Below are positions 1 to 10,877 of a stretch of 64,000 nucleotides of DNA, in pieces; the first letter of the stretch is position 1, and every line of letters begins with the position of its first letter. The notes beneath the pieces were generated by a model. That model saw only the letters and a list, made by a program, of their open reading frames with translations. It was not told where the DNA came from and ran no database searches. The DNA is from Apostichopus japonicus (Eukaryota > Echinodermata > Holothuroidea > Aspidochirotida > Stichopodidae): the NCBI RefSeq assembly GCF_037975245.1, contig NC_092577.1, forward strand, positions 33,252,398 through 33,316,397, given 5' to 3'. The translations under genes were made by a program, and so were the position numbers.

Positions 1-2161
1 AGATAAGTTGTTTCATGAATCTAAAAGGGTATGCGTGTGTGTCGTGTATGCATCACAGGTCACGCCATGCGATGCACATACAAATGCAAAAGTAATCTGT
101 ACATATGTTGCGCATTCAGCAAAAGCAATTGCAAATATTCGGATGTCTTAGACAAAGTCCACACAAAGAATCAATGTGAAGATTTTATTTTGAACGAGAT
201 TTACTCACACTCGATGCAAGAAGAGCTAGTAAAATGTCAGCCTGACAATATAATTCACATTAGCATATGTATTTAAGTAACATGAAAAGGCTACATTATG
301 ATATTACCGTTTAATTGACATTTACAAGGTATTGAAAGAGAAACGTAAAGAATTATATCTTGTGCGTTAATGGAAGCAAGATGAAAGTACAGGTGACTAC
401 CGAAGGGGGAGGCCCGTATCCAGGCCGGGGAATATGGCTGCCATTCCATCACGCCCCCCCCCCCCTTGCGCACAACTGTACCCACTATCAGCACCCCTAT
501 TCATGCCACCATCATATGCAGAGTAACGTTAAAGGGCACTTGTATTGTACCCTCATTATACGGTTAGTGCCTCAACAACTCAGCATTTCTGTCTATAGGC
601 CTGCAGGGGGTGTTGGATGTAATCCTTCACCGCTTCAACGACCTCAGGAACATGTGACACGTTTTTGTATGATCCATTGAAAGAGAAATGAATGCGAACT
701 AACAGTAATGAAATTGGTACAACAAGCTGTTAACTGTTTACCGATTGATGCTACATGCGATGATAATATATCATATCGCCTAGTGTTAACCAAAGTCGAG
801 CAACAATCCTGAAAGTTTCTATATTTAGCCTACGTTACTTTCTCAATTGGTGGAAGACTCCGTCTATACCTTCACGTCGTCTGATACCCACAGTTTTGAA
901 GATACCTTATTATCCTAAAAATTCAAAAGTAAACTAAGACAGATGTTCAATAGCCTATAATAAGCAAATTCAATTTAGTGAGCAAACGAAGAATTCACTT
1001 TCTGAGCCTGTACAAAATGATAACTATAACAGTTGCCTTTTTTTCCTTCTTTTTTTCTTTAATTTTTACATACTATGCAGAAGATGATGCATCACATATT
1101 GGTGATCTGTGTTTTTCTCACCTTTTAGCTGAGCTTTCCAATGCGTGTGGTCTTTTTCCTGTCTTGAAACATTAACTTTTGGTCATTTCTATAAAGGCTA
1201 GCATACACCACCGGGTTTCTGTCATGGTAGTTATCATAACAATATACTACTATATCGTAAAACTATTAACTATAATGTTAGCTGTTGTCGAAACGGCATA
1301 TGGTAAGCTGCTTTTTCAACCCACGCGTTGCCTCTACTGCAACATTTGAAAGTTATGTAAAAAAATACACAGTTAATACTACTTTAGATAACTTGGAGGT
1401 TTGAGTATTTTGAGATATCTAATTCCATAGCAACGTAAAGAAGGAAAGACACACAAGTCAAAAGCGATTTAACAGCCTCTGTTGACTTCCTGGATTATAC
1501 TTTTTAACTATTGCTTGTAATTCTTTAACGTCATTGTCGTTCCTCAAAGTATTAGCCATTTAAGCTTGACTATCTAAAGATACTGTTAAAGGTAGACACA
1601 GATTGTGTGACAGGAATGAAGTTAATCCATACTCCGGTACTCGTTTTCTGGCATATTGCCCTTATGCATTTGTACTCGTAATCGGGATCATCTATGTCAA
1701 AATTGTTTAAACTAGCGAAACAGACATTTTAATCACCGTCCTATACCCTTAATACGTAAGATAAATACCATATCTCTTATCTGAAGCTAACCTGACGTCA
1801 TTTTGATCATTACGGTATATTGTTGTATTATCCCAAACGTTTGTTATAAATACAAATTTTATTTATTTTTATTTACAAAAAAAAAATATTATCAGTTGGG
1901 ACGTGACATATATTTTCGACGATGATCCATAAACCATTTCAGTGACAGTCAACGACACATGTAAGCTCCATTACACGTTCCATTATAAGCACGATCTTAC
2001 CGGTACCTCACTCTACAACCGTGTTTGGTACTAGGGTTTAGTAAATAAATCACAATCATGACAATGTGCTATTGCCTATGAAAATAACATAATACGTTTC
2101 ATGATCACATACCAGTCCATTTAACACTGGAATGGTTATCAACAACACACTGATCTGTGAT
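1..2161. other. AT-rich intergenic DNA, no gene seen
   Basis: Only short open frames without recognisable domains or a codon pattern distinct from background. Homopolymer runs occur (C-tract near 457-468, A-tract near 1879). The stretch lies downstream of the first receptor gene, which is on the minus strand, so its 3' UTR probably occupies the right end. Confidence 0.6.
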
Positions 2162-3292
2162 TTACTGGCCTTCCTCTTCAATGTTGAACCTCTGAAGTGT
2201 AGAAATTTGAGTCTCGAAACTTGTACTTGATCTTTCCGTAAAAGAAATTCCAGCCCACTTGCTGGCAAACACCAGACAGGGAAAACTTTTAATAAACGCA
2301 TTACGATAAACGGAGCCAAATACATTGTAAATGATGGGATTAGCACCGGAATTTAACAACGTTAATATGAAAAGCAGGTGAAGGTAAGCTTTGATGCTCT
2401 CATAGGTGTAAGAAGCTTCGAAGGTAAGATAAATGCAGGAGCAGATATCTTGCAAAAGAACAAACAAGCAAAACACAAGAGTGTTTGCAACCACCATTCT
2501 GGTCATGTTTTTCTGTTCCCTTGCGTAACGCTTCCCTCCGTTCACTGAACCTTTCTTCGGGACTTTCCCAAGTTTACGGTAAATCATAACAGAAAGAGAT
2601 ACTGAAGCTATAATTGTGACAAAATCCAACATAGCCATGAAGATGTTAATGATATAAATGGAGTCAGATATAGTGACATGCATCCATGTCGGAAGTCTTC
2701 TCACAAACGCAACTACGGAGGCATCTTCTAAGCAAGCATGTTCTTCCGGTTTCCAATATTCGAAGAATAACGCAAGAGCAATAACTGCACCGGTCACCGC
2801 TACAGCAATGACACTCTTTACTTCGCAGAACCAAAAGAAATATTTTGCATTTTTTTGTGTCGAATTGTAATGTGCCATTGGCTGACATATTGCTCTGTAC
2901 CTTTCAAAAGTGACTAATACGATCAACAGGGATGACATCAACTGAAAAGGGAACCGTATGAACAATAGCAGATGCACGTTGAATGAATAAATGTTATGAA
3001 CGGAATCGAAAAGCCACCGGAGTGCCATAGAAGTGTAGGAAACTGACACACAAGTGTCGATCAATGCAAGCGAGACCAGATAGACCCGCACTGGTGTCTG
3101 TCTGAGATGAGGATTCTTAACAACAATGAAAAGGAATAAACTGTTAGAGACAAGTGCGGCGATGCCAAAAACGACAGCCGTTGTCGTTAAGTTAATCATG
3201 AAATTATGCATGCTCTCGAAGTACATAGCACAGAAATCATACTGAGGTGTGACATCGTTTGTCCTCACCTGTGTGGTCGACTCGTAATCCAT
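2162..3292 (-). CDS. Divergent rhodopsin-class GPCR, intronless (receptor 1)
   Basis: A 376-residue single-exon frame with seven hydrophobic segments. Visible landmarks are Asn50 (TM1), Asp79 in LALID (TM2), ERY 130-132 closing TM3 in place of DRY, and NPIIY 318-322 in TM7. An N-glycosylation site (NLT) lies at 34-36. Unusually, the position of the class-A TM3 disulfide cysteine (25 residues before Arg131) is Val106. TM6 (FCLFVLLQDI) lacks CWxP, and TM4 and TM5 lack the usual Trp and Pro. Cys21 in the N-terminus and Cys187 in loop 2 are shared in position with the three paralogues. It shares RFPFQ in TM3 and YRKLGK in loop 3 with them. Predicted plasma-membrane receptor; ligand unknown. It is more distant from receptors 2 and 3 than they are from each other. 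Start chosen at the first ATG, which gives MDYEST, comparable to MDNES in the paralogues. Confidence 0.9.
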   Translation of the reverse strand: MDYESTTQVRTNDVTPQYDFCAMYFESMHNFMINLTTTAVVFGIAALVSNSLFLFIVVKNPHLRQTPVRVYLVSLALIDTCVSVSYTSMALRWLFDSVHNIYSFNVHLLLFIRFPFQLMSSLLIVLVTFERYRAICQPMAHYNSTQKNAKYFFWFCEVKSVIAVAVTGAVIALALFFEYWKPEEHACLEDASVVAFVRRLPTWMHVTISDSIYIINIFMAMLDFVTIIASVSLSVMIYRKLGKVPKKGSVNGGKRYAREQKNMTRMVVANTLVFCLFVLLQDICSCIYLTFEASYTYESIKAYLHLLFILTLLNSGANPIIYNVFGSVYRNAFIKSFPCLVFASKWAGISFTERSSTSFETQISTLQRFNIEEEGQ

Positions 3293-5087
3293 TGTCAGAA
3301 TTTAGTAACTTGTTAGAAATAACAGCCTTAAACAACTTGTAGGTCTACTACGGTGTAGTGGGTAGTCGTATACTATTACTACCTAAAAGACTGAAGTCAA
3401 AGCGGAATTGGGCAAAACGTATTTCCTCAGAAAGAATCAGTCGACTTGCTAAGAGAATAATACAGCAACGTCAAGAACACAAAACTAGCTTTTTCACAGT
3501 TCCATGGTACCGTTTCCACATGTAAGTACGCTTCACAGGAAGAATTGTAATCCTGTATCTCTCTTCACGAACAAAAAGACAACCTTCGTCCAAAAGAGTG
3601 GGTCAAATACAACCTAGATTGACAAACTATCCAGGCTGTTGTACAACTTGATTTTTATAGTGCATCTCTCCGGACAAATTGAAGTGGATGACAATGGCTA
3701 AAGTGTCAGATCAACGTTAAGTTCACGATGTTAAACAGCATTCCATGCAAATCAGTGCAGTTGTTACAATGTGCAATACTAGTGATGAAATGACAGAGTG
3801 ATAAATAACTAGGCCGCTATGCCCATTAAACTAAAACGAAACTGAATCACTTCCTTAACTACAATTTTTTGACGTAAACAATTGATAAATTGCTTAACAA
3901 TAGAGAGAGCGTAAATATATTGATGACAACAAATCAATCCAACAAAAACAATGTAATAACTAGAGACACAAACAGATTATCCAGCCAGCACAAAATTATT
4001 TCACATTCTTGCCTTCTGGGAAAAGAGTGCTTACATTCAAGGGTTCCAAGAGATTTATTGATAGTAGGCTATCCTTCCGCTGTGAGGTCATACAACGCGC
4101 ACCATACTCATAAATTATTACACTAGCAAGATACACAGACAGATTGTCTTCGAAAGGTTCACAAAGTTGCTTTCGTAAGAACAATTAAAGAAATTACCTA
4201 TACTGACATATATTTAATAGACATAAGTTTCGAACGGAGAGTTATTACATTGTTCGGTTTATAGTTTTCATAAAAGAATAATGTGGAGCAAACATTCTAA
4301 GCCATCAGTATATTCAGTCTCAGATTACTCTCATAGGTATATAGGACCCTGAATGTGACGATTAAATAGCCGAATGTTCACGCGGCCATCAAGAAAAGAC
4401 ATGTCAACCTTCTTTTTTTCGAGTTATGCATACAAATCTTTTAAGGGGGGAAAAGGGCCCGTGGGCTATATCATGCCCAGAGCTTCAAATTGTGTTTGAT
4501 CTGAAGAGAGTCATGTTCATGACACCAATTGATATCATGTGTAACACACATGAGCGTGTAGTCATCATTGAATTCAAACTGGTTTAAACGATGCTGTATT
4601 GGTAGTTCTTTAAGTTATAATTGAAGATAAATATATAATGAAAGATGTATCATCATAAAAAAACTAACTTGTATCATTACATTAAAGAGTCATTATGTTG
4701 AAAAAAAAGCAAAATGTACGCTGGTGTAGTTCGGACGTCACCCAGTGGTGAACGGCACTTTTTCCCATTGTCAAGTCTCTTACTACTAACCTATAGCCTG
4801 TAACATTAGCGGTGCCGTGTTCAAGGTGCTTTCAAGATGTGCGATAGTTTGCGATATGAAAACGGCGTCAACTTTCTCTGGAAAACGAAACTGGCTTACA
4901 AACATGGCTTTTATAAAATTATGACAATGTCTTCAAAACAATAAACATTTCTTTCTAGCTATTTGTATTCATAAGGACAATGTTAGTTTTAGAATTTATA
5001 TCCCGGGTGTGCAATACACTATTTGTTGAATTAAAAGCTGGACCGTTGCCAGGGACTGAAATGAGAATGACCTAAGCAAAGAGAAAT
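3293..5087. other. Intergenic DNA upstream of receptor 1
   Basis: No gene seen. Contains the 5' flank of receptor 1 and one weak retrotransposon-like fragment at about 3990-4125, listed separately. The remainder has no clear repeat or coding signal. Confidence 0.5.
3985..4125 (+). repeat. Degenerate non-LTR retrotransposon C-terminal fragment
   Basis: The plus-strand reading resembles a short C-terminal peptide common in LINE ORF2 products: a G-K-rich stretch, then an RDLL-like motif, then YPSAVRSYNAHH. A second copy with the same motif order lies at 25203-25360 in the same orientation, so this is a dispersed repeat rather than a gene. Family not determined. Confidence 0.4.
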
Positions 5088-5231
5088 GCTACTTTGTACC
5101 AGCCTCGGTAAGGTTGTGTACAGTGTAATATATAAAGCAGTACCTTTCGTTGTTTTGTACCAGCCTCGTAAATGTTGTGTACAGTGTAATACATAATGCA
5201 ATATCTTTCGTTGTTTTGCTTAGTATATATA
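5088..5231. repeat. 65-bp tandem dimer at the left end of unit A
   Basis: Two copies of a unit beginning TTTGTACCAGCCTCG and ending near CTTTCGTTGTT. The same dimer occurs at 14609-14757 at the left end of unit B, which fixes the left boundary of the duplication. Confidence 0.8.
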
Positions 5232-5236
5232 GTTAT

Positions 5237-5237
<1 letters not shown>

Positions 5238-5271
<34 letters not shown>

Positions 5272-5286
5272 CATATATATATATAT

Positions 5287-5350
<64 letters not shown>

Positions 5351-5352
5351 AA
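5238..5352. repeat. (TA)n microsatellite
   Basis: About 115 bp of almost pure TA dinucleotides with a few substitutions. It creates long spurious Tyr-Ile frames on both strands that are not genes. Confidence 0.95.
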
Positions 5353-5389
5353 ATGAAATTGGTGATGAGTCGGAAAATCAAGAACAGTG

Positions 5390-5482
5390 AAAAAACTTTC
5401 AGCCTCCACCGGAATTCAAACCCGGGCCTCCCGCTCTGTACGCAGACACCCTAACCACCAGGCCACGGACGCCGACCGCATG
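5390..5482 (-). mobile_element. tRNA-derived SINE head
   Basis: On the minus strand the sequence reads as a tRNA-like pol III promoter: a box A-like GGCCTGGTGGTTAGGG and, about 30 bp on, a box B-like GGTTTGAATTCC. The usual box B is GGTTCGANTCC, so this copy is slightly decayed. The downstream part runs into the (TA)n tract. Not a functional tRNA, since the cloverleaf is not intact. A different family from the two SINEs in DLAT introns. Confidence 0.6.
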
Positions 5483-5530
5483 TCCAGAGGTTCGAAACCG
5501 GTAAATAATATATATATATATATATATATA

Positions 5531-6505
5531 CAGGGTTCTGCCCAGGGTGGATTGAGTGCCGGCAGGACTATCTAAGCGGAGCGCCACCATCGGTTGGCGC
5601 GGAGCGTACAAGAAAATTTTGGGTTTTGGAAACCCCCCAATGGCCGGAAACAGCCCTTCCCGAGTATTCTGACCCACATGTAGACAGCTTTGAAATGAGA
5701 TCTCATGTCTGGAATTTTTCATAATTAATGAAAAAAGTTAGGACAAATATCTGGAGCACCAGAGTACAGACCAGCCGGTGGTGCCTATTAAATAAATCAT
5801 TCAGGCTGAGATGATAATTTTAGATGGACAGTGAGTGAGAGTCCACTCCCAAATAAAGACGAATCATAATGAATTATGTATTCTCTCTCATTTATTCAAC
5901 ATCGGGCCTATGAAATCGGTCCATTGAAAGGATATCACATAATTACAGCAGTGACTGCCGACTCTGACCACTCAGCAGACGCAGTGTGTGAGTCTTCGAT
6001 TCTGTCCATACCATACACGCATAGCACGATATCAAGGCCCCTTGCTATGGCCATCTTTATGAAAGTTACCCTTGTAATCACATGTTTTAGGCCACTTGGC
6101 ATGATTAACTCAATGCTAAATATTGTTTCCATGTTCTTGTAGAAAACGTAAACTCCGCAAAATACAATTAGTTGTGATTTTGTAGATATAAATGAAACTA
6201 TCAAAAGTACGATCGGCAGTTGGAAACGGAAAACAGTCATTGGTCTGGAATGCGGAACTCTGGTAATTTTTACTAAGTATGACACTGTGATGTGTTGGAT
6301 ATTTTGAACAGTTATGAACTGGATTTTCCCTAGTCTCAAACAGATTGTTTCTGTACGTTCGACCCTCCGGCTATGGAGCTGTTTTTTGGAGTTCCTATCG
6401 AAAATAAGTGCAGGTCGGAAAAGTCACTCAGGCAGATTGTGGCGGTCGGTAATTCAGCGTGCTGGTCGGGCCCGACCGGCGCCAACCGGCAGCGGCAGAA
6501 CCCTG
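5531..6505. mobile_element. DNA transposon with 12-bp terminal inverted repeats, inside (TA)n
   Basis: The ends are perfect inverted copies, CAGGGTTCTGCC on the left and GGCAGAACCCTG on the right. They are bounded directly by TA dinucleotide tracts (5508-5530 and 6506-6526). Subterminal GGTTGGCGC also recurs in inverted form. Length is 975 bp. There is no convincing transposase; the internal frame on the minus strand at 5935-6339 is unrecognised. The CAGGG ends suit hAT or Kolobok-type elements, but the target duplication cannot be read in the TA tract. Absent from unit B. Confidence 0.65.
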
Positions 6506-7694
6506 TATATATATATATATATATATAAAACATAGTTTTAGCATAGCTCTGTACCAAATATCTATACAGCTGCAAAATGATTCAGACAAGACATATATCT
6601 GTGAAGACTGGTCATCCATACTCTTAGTTTGAGTATCGCTGCATCCTCCACTGTATTCACAAATAGCTGTTTACTACTTTCTTTTAAAATATTTTTCTAC
6701 AATCATTAACATTGTCTTCTAGATTAGATTATTTACAGTCTCTTTCTATACCGAACTTTCTTACAGACGTTTATGCTTAATTAATACATTTTGCCAGAGT
6801 GAGTATTTCTTTTCAATAATTTCTTTTGGGGTGTAAATTATGTTTTCTTCAATGGTCAAATATGGTAACATGCAATATGCATGCTACGTGAGCTCAGAAT
6901 TTTCATTTCATTGTTAAAAAATGACATACACATTTTTCACTTCTATCAAAATTTATTAAAATAAAATAGCGAAATATGTCAAAAATGTATATTTTATCCT
7001 TAATCAAACAAAAAATGTCAATTGAATGTTATTATAAGCTTGCATAAAGATGTCAATATATGATAAAAAAAATGGTTACTAAAGTTTCTTGCTAAGTTAA
7101 ATTTCATAAGAACTGTATAAATAAGTTCTGAGTGTTGCGAGGTTCACGCGTTAAAGTTTGATAATAGATTTTTAACAGCCCCTTATATAAGAACGTTGAT
7201 AACATACACTGTGTGCTCAACGGCAAGTGCTTAACGGTATAGTAGCTGGATTAACACCCTTTGATAAAGTTATAAAGAAAAATCAAATACTCCAACTTTT
7301 GAGTTTTTATTTTAAATATTAACAAGTACTTCAGGTTCTTTCCCTGTTCTAATGTAAAATGTTGTGGTTATACATTGTACACTAATAATTCATAATTAAC
7401 CTCATAGAAAAGATAAAGTCAAAAGTTCATTACACACTTTTGAAAAACTGCTGTCGTGGATATTCATAGCTTTCACAGATTATCTTCAGTAATGTAATAC
7501 TGCGGTTTGTCACATAACTCAAATTGACATGAAACAAAAAAAACCTCCATTACTGGATATTCAATACACCCCACCATTGAGAGATCGAAATTTAATCTCC
7601 AAGGCTGAATCGAAATTTTAAACAATTAGGTTGATAAGGTTGATTAGGTTGATATGCACAGTTGTGATTGGTCTAACAGTCATCAAAAAAAATA

Positions 7695-8840
7695 TCAGAC
7701 TCTTTCTTCTATTGTAGTAAACCTTTGACTTTCGATGCTTGAATTATATCGATTTGTCCTTGACACTCCAAAACAATTGATTACAAATTTCATACAAGGA
7801 AACGTTTTCAAAAACGCATTGCGATAAACGGAGCCGAAAGTATTGTAAATAACTGGATTTATCCCAGAATTTAACAGAGTCAGTATGAAAATTAAGTAAA
7901 GGTACGCTTTGATACTCATATCATCAAAGCTCGTCCCAGCGCTAAGATACAGAAACGAAAAGATATCTAACAAAAGTACAAAGAAGCAAAATACTAGAGT
8001 GTTTGCTACAACCATTTTGGCCATGTTGTTTTCTTCTCGCGCGTATCGTGTTCGGTTATACCCTGGAGTTAGTTGTGGTATTTTTCCAAGTTCTCGATAA
8101 ATCAGAAACGAGAGTGAAACTGAAACGAAAATGGTTACAGCATCAAGTGTAACCATTATGTAGTTAATGACGTTCACTGAATTTGATATAGCAAAATGCC
8201 AAGACTCTGGTATCGTTCTCAACAGAACATACGTAACCTGATCTGAACAAAGCAACTCTGCAGTTTCAATAGTCTCGAAGAGAATTGCAACCGCTGTGAT
8301 GACCACACAGGTTACGACTACAGCGATGAAAGCTTTCGCCCCACAAAGCCAATAGAAGCACCGGTAGTTGTCACCTGTCCGAGCTGATGTGTAATGCGCC
8401 ATTGGTCTACATATCGCTCTATATCTCTCGAATGTCACTAAGAAAATCAACAGGGATGAAATCAACTGAAAAGGGAATCGTGAAATTAAAAGCAGGTGTA
8501 TGTTAAACGAAAATATTCTATGCACCGTCTCCAAGTGCCAACGAAGTGCGAAAGAGATGAAACAAATTGAGACACATGTATCGATAAAGGAAAGGGAGAC
8601 TAGATAAAGTCTCACCGGCGTCTGTCTGAGATGGGGATTCCTAGCCACCGTTATCAGAAACAAAATGTTAGAGATAAGTGCCAAGATCCCAACCATTATA
8701 GCCGTGGCTGTTACATTCCGCATAAACGTATAAAGAATTTCGTAGTAAATGTCACAGAACGGAACCGAATAGATACTACTGAAATAATAATAATAATAAT
8801 ACACACTGTCATTCACTTGTGTAAAAGACTCGTTATCCAT
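7695..8840 (-). CDS. Divergent rhodopsin-class GPCR, intronless (receptor 2)
   Basis: A 381-residue single-exon seven-TM protein, near-twin of receptor 3; I count about 20 substitutions over some 350 aligned residues. Landmarks are Asn58 (TM1), Asp87 (TM2), ERY 138-140 and NPVIY 328-332. No Cys is present at the canonical TM3 position, and TM6 (FCFFVLLLDI) lacks CWxP. Cys29 (N-terminus) and Cys198 (loop 2) could pair. The extracellular N-terminus carries six consecutive tyrosines (14-19) encoded by a TAT microsatellite, absent from receptor 3. The C-terminal tail lacks about five residues present in receptor 3 before the RFT motif. Intact frame, so probably functional. Predicted plasma-membrane receptor with unknown ligand; lineage-specific sensory receptor is inference from clustering and lack of introns. 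Confidence 0.9.
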   Translation of the reverse strand: MDNESFTQVNDSVYYYYYYFSSIYSVPFCDIYYEILYTFMRNVTATAIMVGILALISNILFLITVARNPHLRQTPVRLYLVSLSFIDTCVSICFISFALRWHLETVHRIFSFNIHLLLISRFPFQLISSLLIFLVTFERYRAICRPMAHYTSARTGDNYRCFYWLCGAKAFIAVVVTCVVITAVAILFETIETAELLCSDQVTYVLLRTIPESWHFAISNSVNVINYIMVTLDAVTIFVSVSLSFLIYRELGKIPQLTPGYNRTRYAREENNMAKMVVANTLVFCFFVLLLDIFSFLYLSAGTSFDDMSIKAYLYLIFILTLLNSGINPVIYNTFGSVYRNAFLKTFPCMKFVINCFGVSRTNRYNSSIESQRFTTIEERV

Positions 8841-10877
8841 CGTAAAGTCAAGTAGGAAAATTAATTAATAAATTGTTGTTAAATATTAGTCATATGTTAT
8901 GATTTTCACATATCTCGATAAATCAATACTTTCATATTTTACAGACATGCAATATTATACATCAGGACAGTTAAATTAACTGCCTAAATAGTATATTTGA
9001 CAATCGGTGTCACACTAAAATGAGAAAACCCAACAAACATATTTCTTGAATTATGATAAACTTATTCACAGGAAGCGTAAAAAATGGATTGAAAAAAGAA
9101 ACGAAAGCGATAAAAGTTGAAAAGAGATATTTAATAGCATTTATATTTAATAAGATGTCTTTCTCCGTCTTGGGTTGTCATGGTGATACTCTGAAGACTG
9201 TTGTTTTTAAGCAAAAGTTGGTACAAATGACTTCAACCGCACAGTACATCGGTTCATATGTATGTGCAAGGAGTTATTCCGTTATAGTTTTATGTTTAGT
9301 GTAGAATTTGAACAGTTATATGGTAATATCTCTATAAAAATCTTGTACGTTTTAACAAGAAGTTAGTCAGAACTTGAATATACGTTGATGTTATTCGATA
9401 TGCTGGCGATTCGAATTTGGTTTTTGGTCCTGAACAAAACCGAATTCTTTAAACAATAGAACAATGCACTGACACGGTAAAGCTGTAGCAATGTATTAAT
9501 TCGATAGCGTTTATAACCCCAACATGTCTTTGCTCTGATGTAGTGTTGTAACAGGCAAAAGAGTTATTGGTCACTGACAGATTGACAGTAAAACAGCTTT
9601 TCTTCGTTTCCTTTGGCTCATTAGTCCGCCATTTTCAAAATATATGTCATCAGTGAATCTGCTTGCGAAACATCATCAGCTTAGTCAGAATTTCAACAGT
9701 TTCAAAATGTCTTCAGCATTGACTACAAAGAAACGACAAGGGTACTGGTAGTGTCACGTGTAAGACATTCGACAGCAAGAAAACCTGACGAGATCCAGAA
9801 AACAACAGTCGGTACATGTGGGTGTATTCACAGAGGTTGGAAATCTGCTTGACTTTGCTGCTCATGTATTTAAGGTACAAGTAGTAGGTTATTTATTGGA
9901 AGTTAAATGTTACGGTAGCTATCAAATCACCAAACCATATAGGTAGATCTTGTCTACATGTTACTATGTGTTACTTGTAGATGAATTCCAACTGCAACAC
10001 ATTATTTGTGTCCGTATAGTCTTCTTGATTCACTTTCAAATATATCCATATAATCTTGCAATGATATCAGAATCGCTTTAGAACTTGAATAAATGTTTTG
10101 ATTGTTTATGAATCTGTCAGTCAAAGCAATTAAATGGACGACTTACAAGTAAATCCAAGTGTTGTTGTGTAATTATGGGATACAAAACAGCCAATGGAAT
10201 TGAACGACGAGAGGCACGTTATACCGTTGACCGAATCCCATTTACACAAAACAGCTTAAACGAAGGCTCTACGTTGTGATTAAATGCATTGACGAAAAAC
10301 CATATACAATTCTCAATGCAGCTTCATCTATTGGAGTACATAGATTGGATCGAAGAGGTATAAAACCCTTAGTTCTCGTTTAACCGTAGCACAGGAGACT
10401 TTATATAAGCAAGCAAAGGCAGCCAAGTTTATAATAATACGAACAGGAAAAGGGTTCAGAGGAATTATCACCCTAGAAAATCTGTTAAACTGATTATTAA
10501 AGCAACATAACACAGTTTGTTCTCTTTGGTAGCGTAGCATACGCCTACTAAAAGCACCATTGCTCTTAGTCTAGAGAGAAGTTCGGACAAGCTAAACTCT
10601 ACCTATCACTGGATAGCTGACAAGTTGGCCTTTCATGGCATTATCAATTTTCTGTGTCATGACCATGTAGAGTTTTTATTATCAGTGGTACATAAAGACA
10701 ATCATCAAGCTCGTATGCATACATATTCGCGCTGCTTCGATTCGGGGGTTTGTAAAAACAGTAGAATTCGTGCTAAAGTAGGACGTATATGATAACGCTC
10801 TTGGTTAGAATACTGGAGAGCCCCGTTTAATGATCTTCAATGATTGTGAGAATATGTTTCGAAATAGCTATATTAGT
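8841..10877. other. Flank of receptor 2 shared with unit B
   Basis: Upstream flank of receptor 2, closely matching 18050-20100 beyond receptor 3 with small indels. No gene is seen; the open frames are short and not conserved between the two copies. It ends at the LINE insertion point. Confidence 0.6.

Noticed and set aside
2056-2346. Minus-strand 96-residue frame below receptor 1
   Set aside because: Overlaps the receptor 1 C-terminus in another frame; no domain.
5072-5356. Overlapping Tyr-Ile-rich frames on both strands (also at 15454-15657)
   Set aside because: Pure translation of (TA)n microsatellites.
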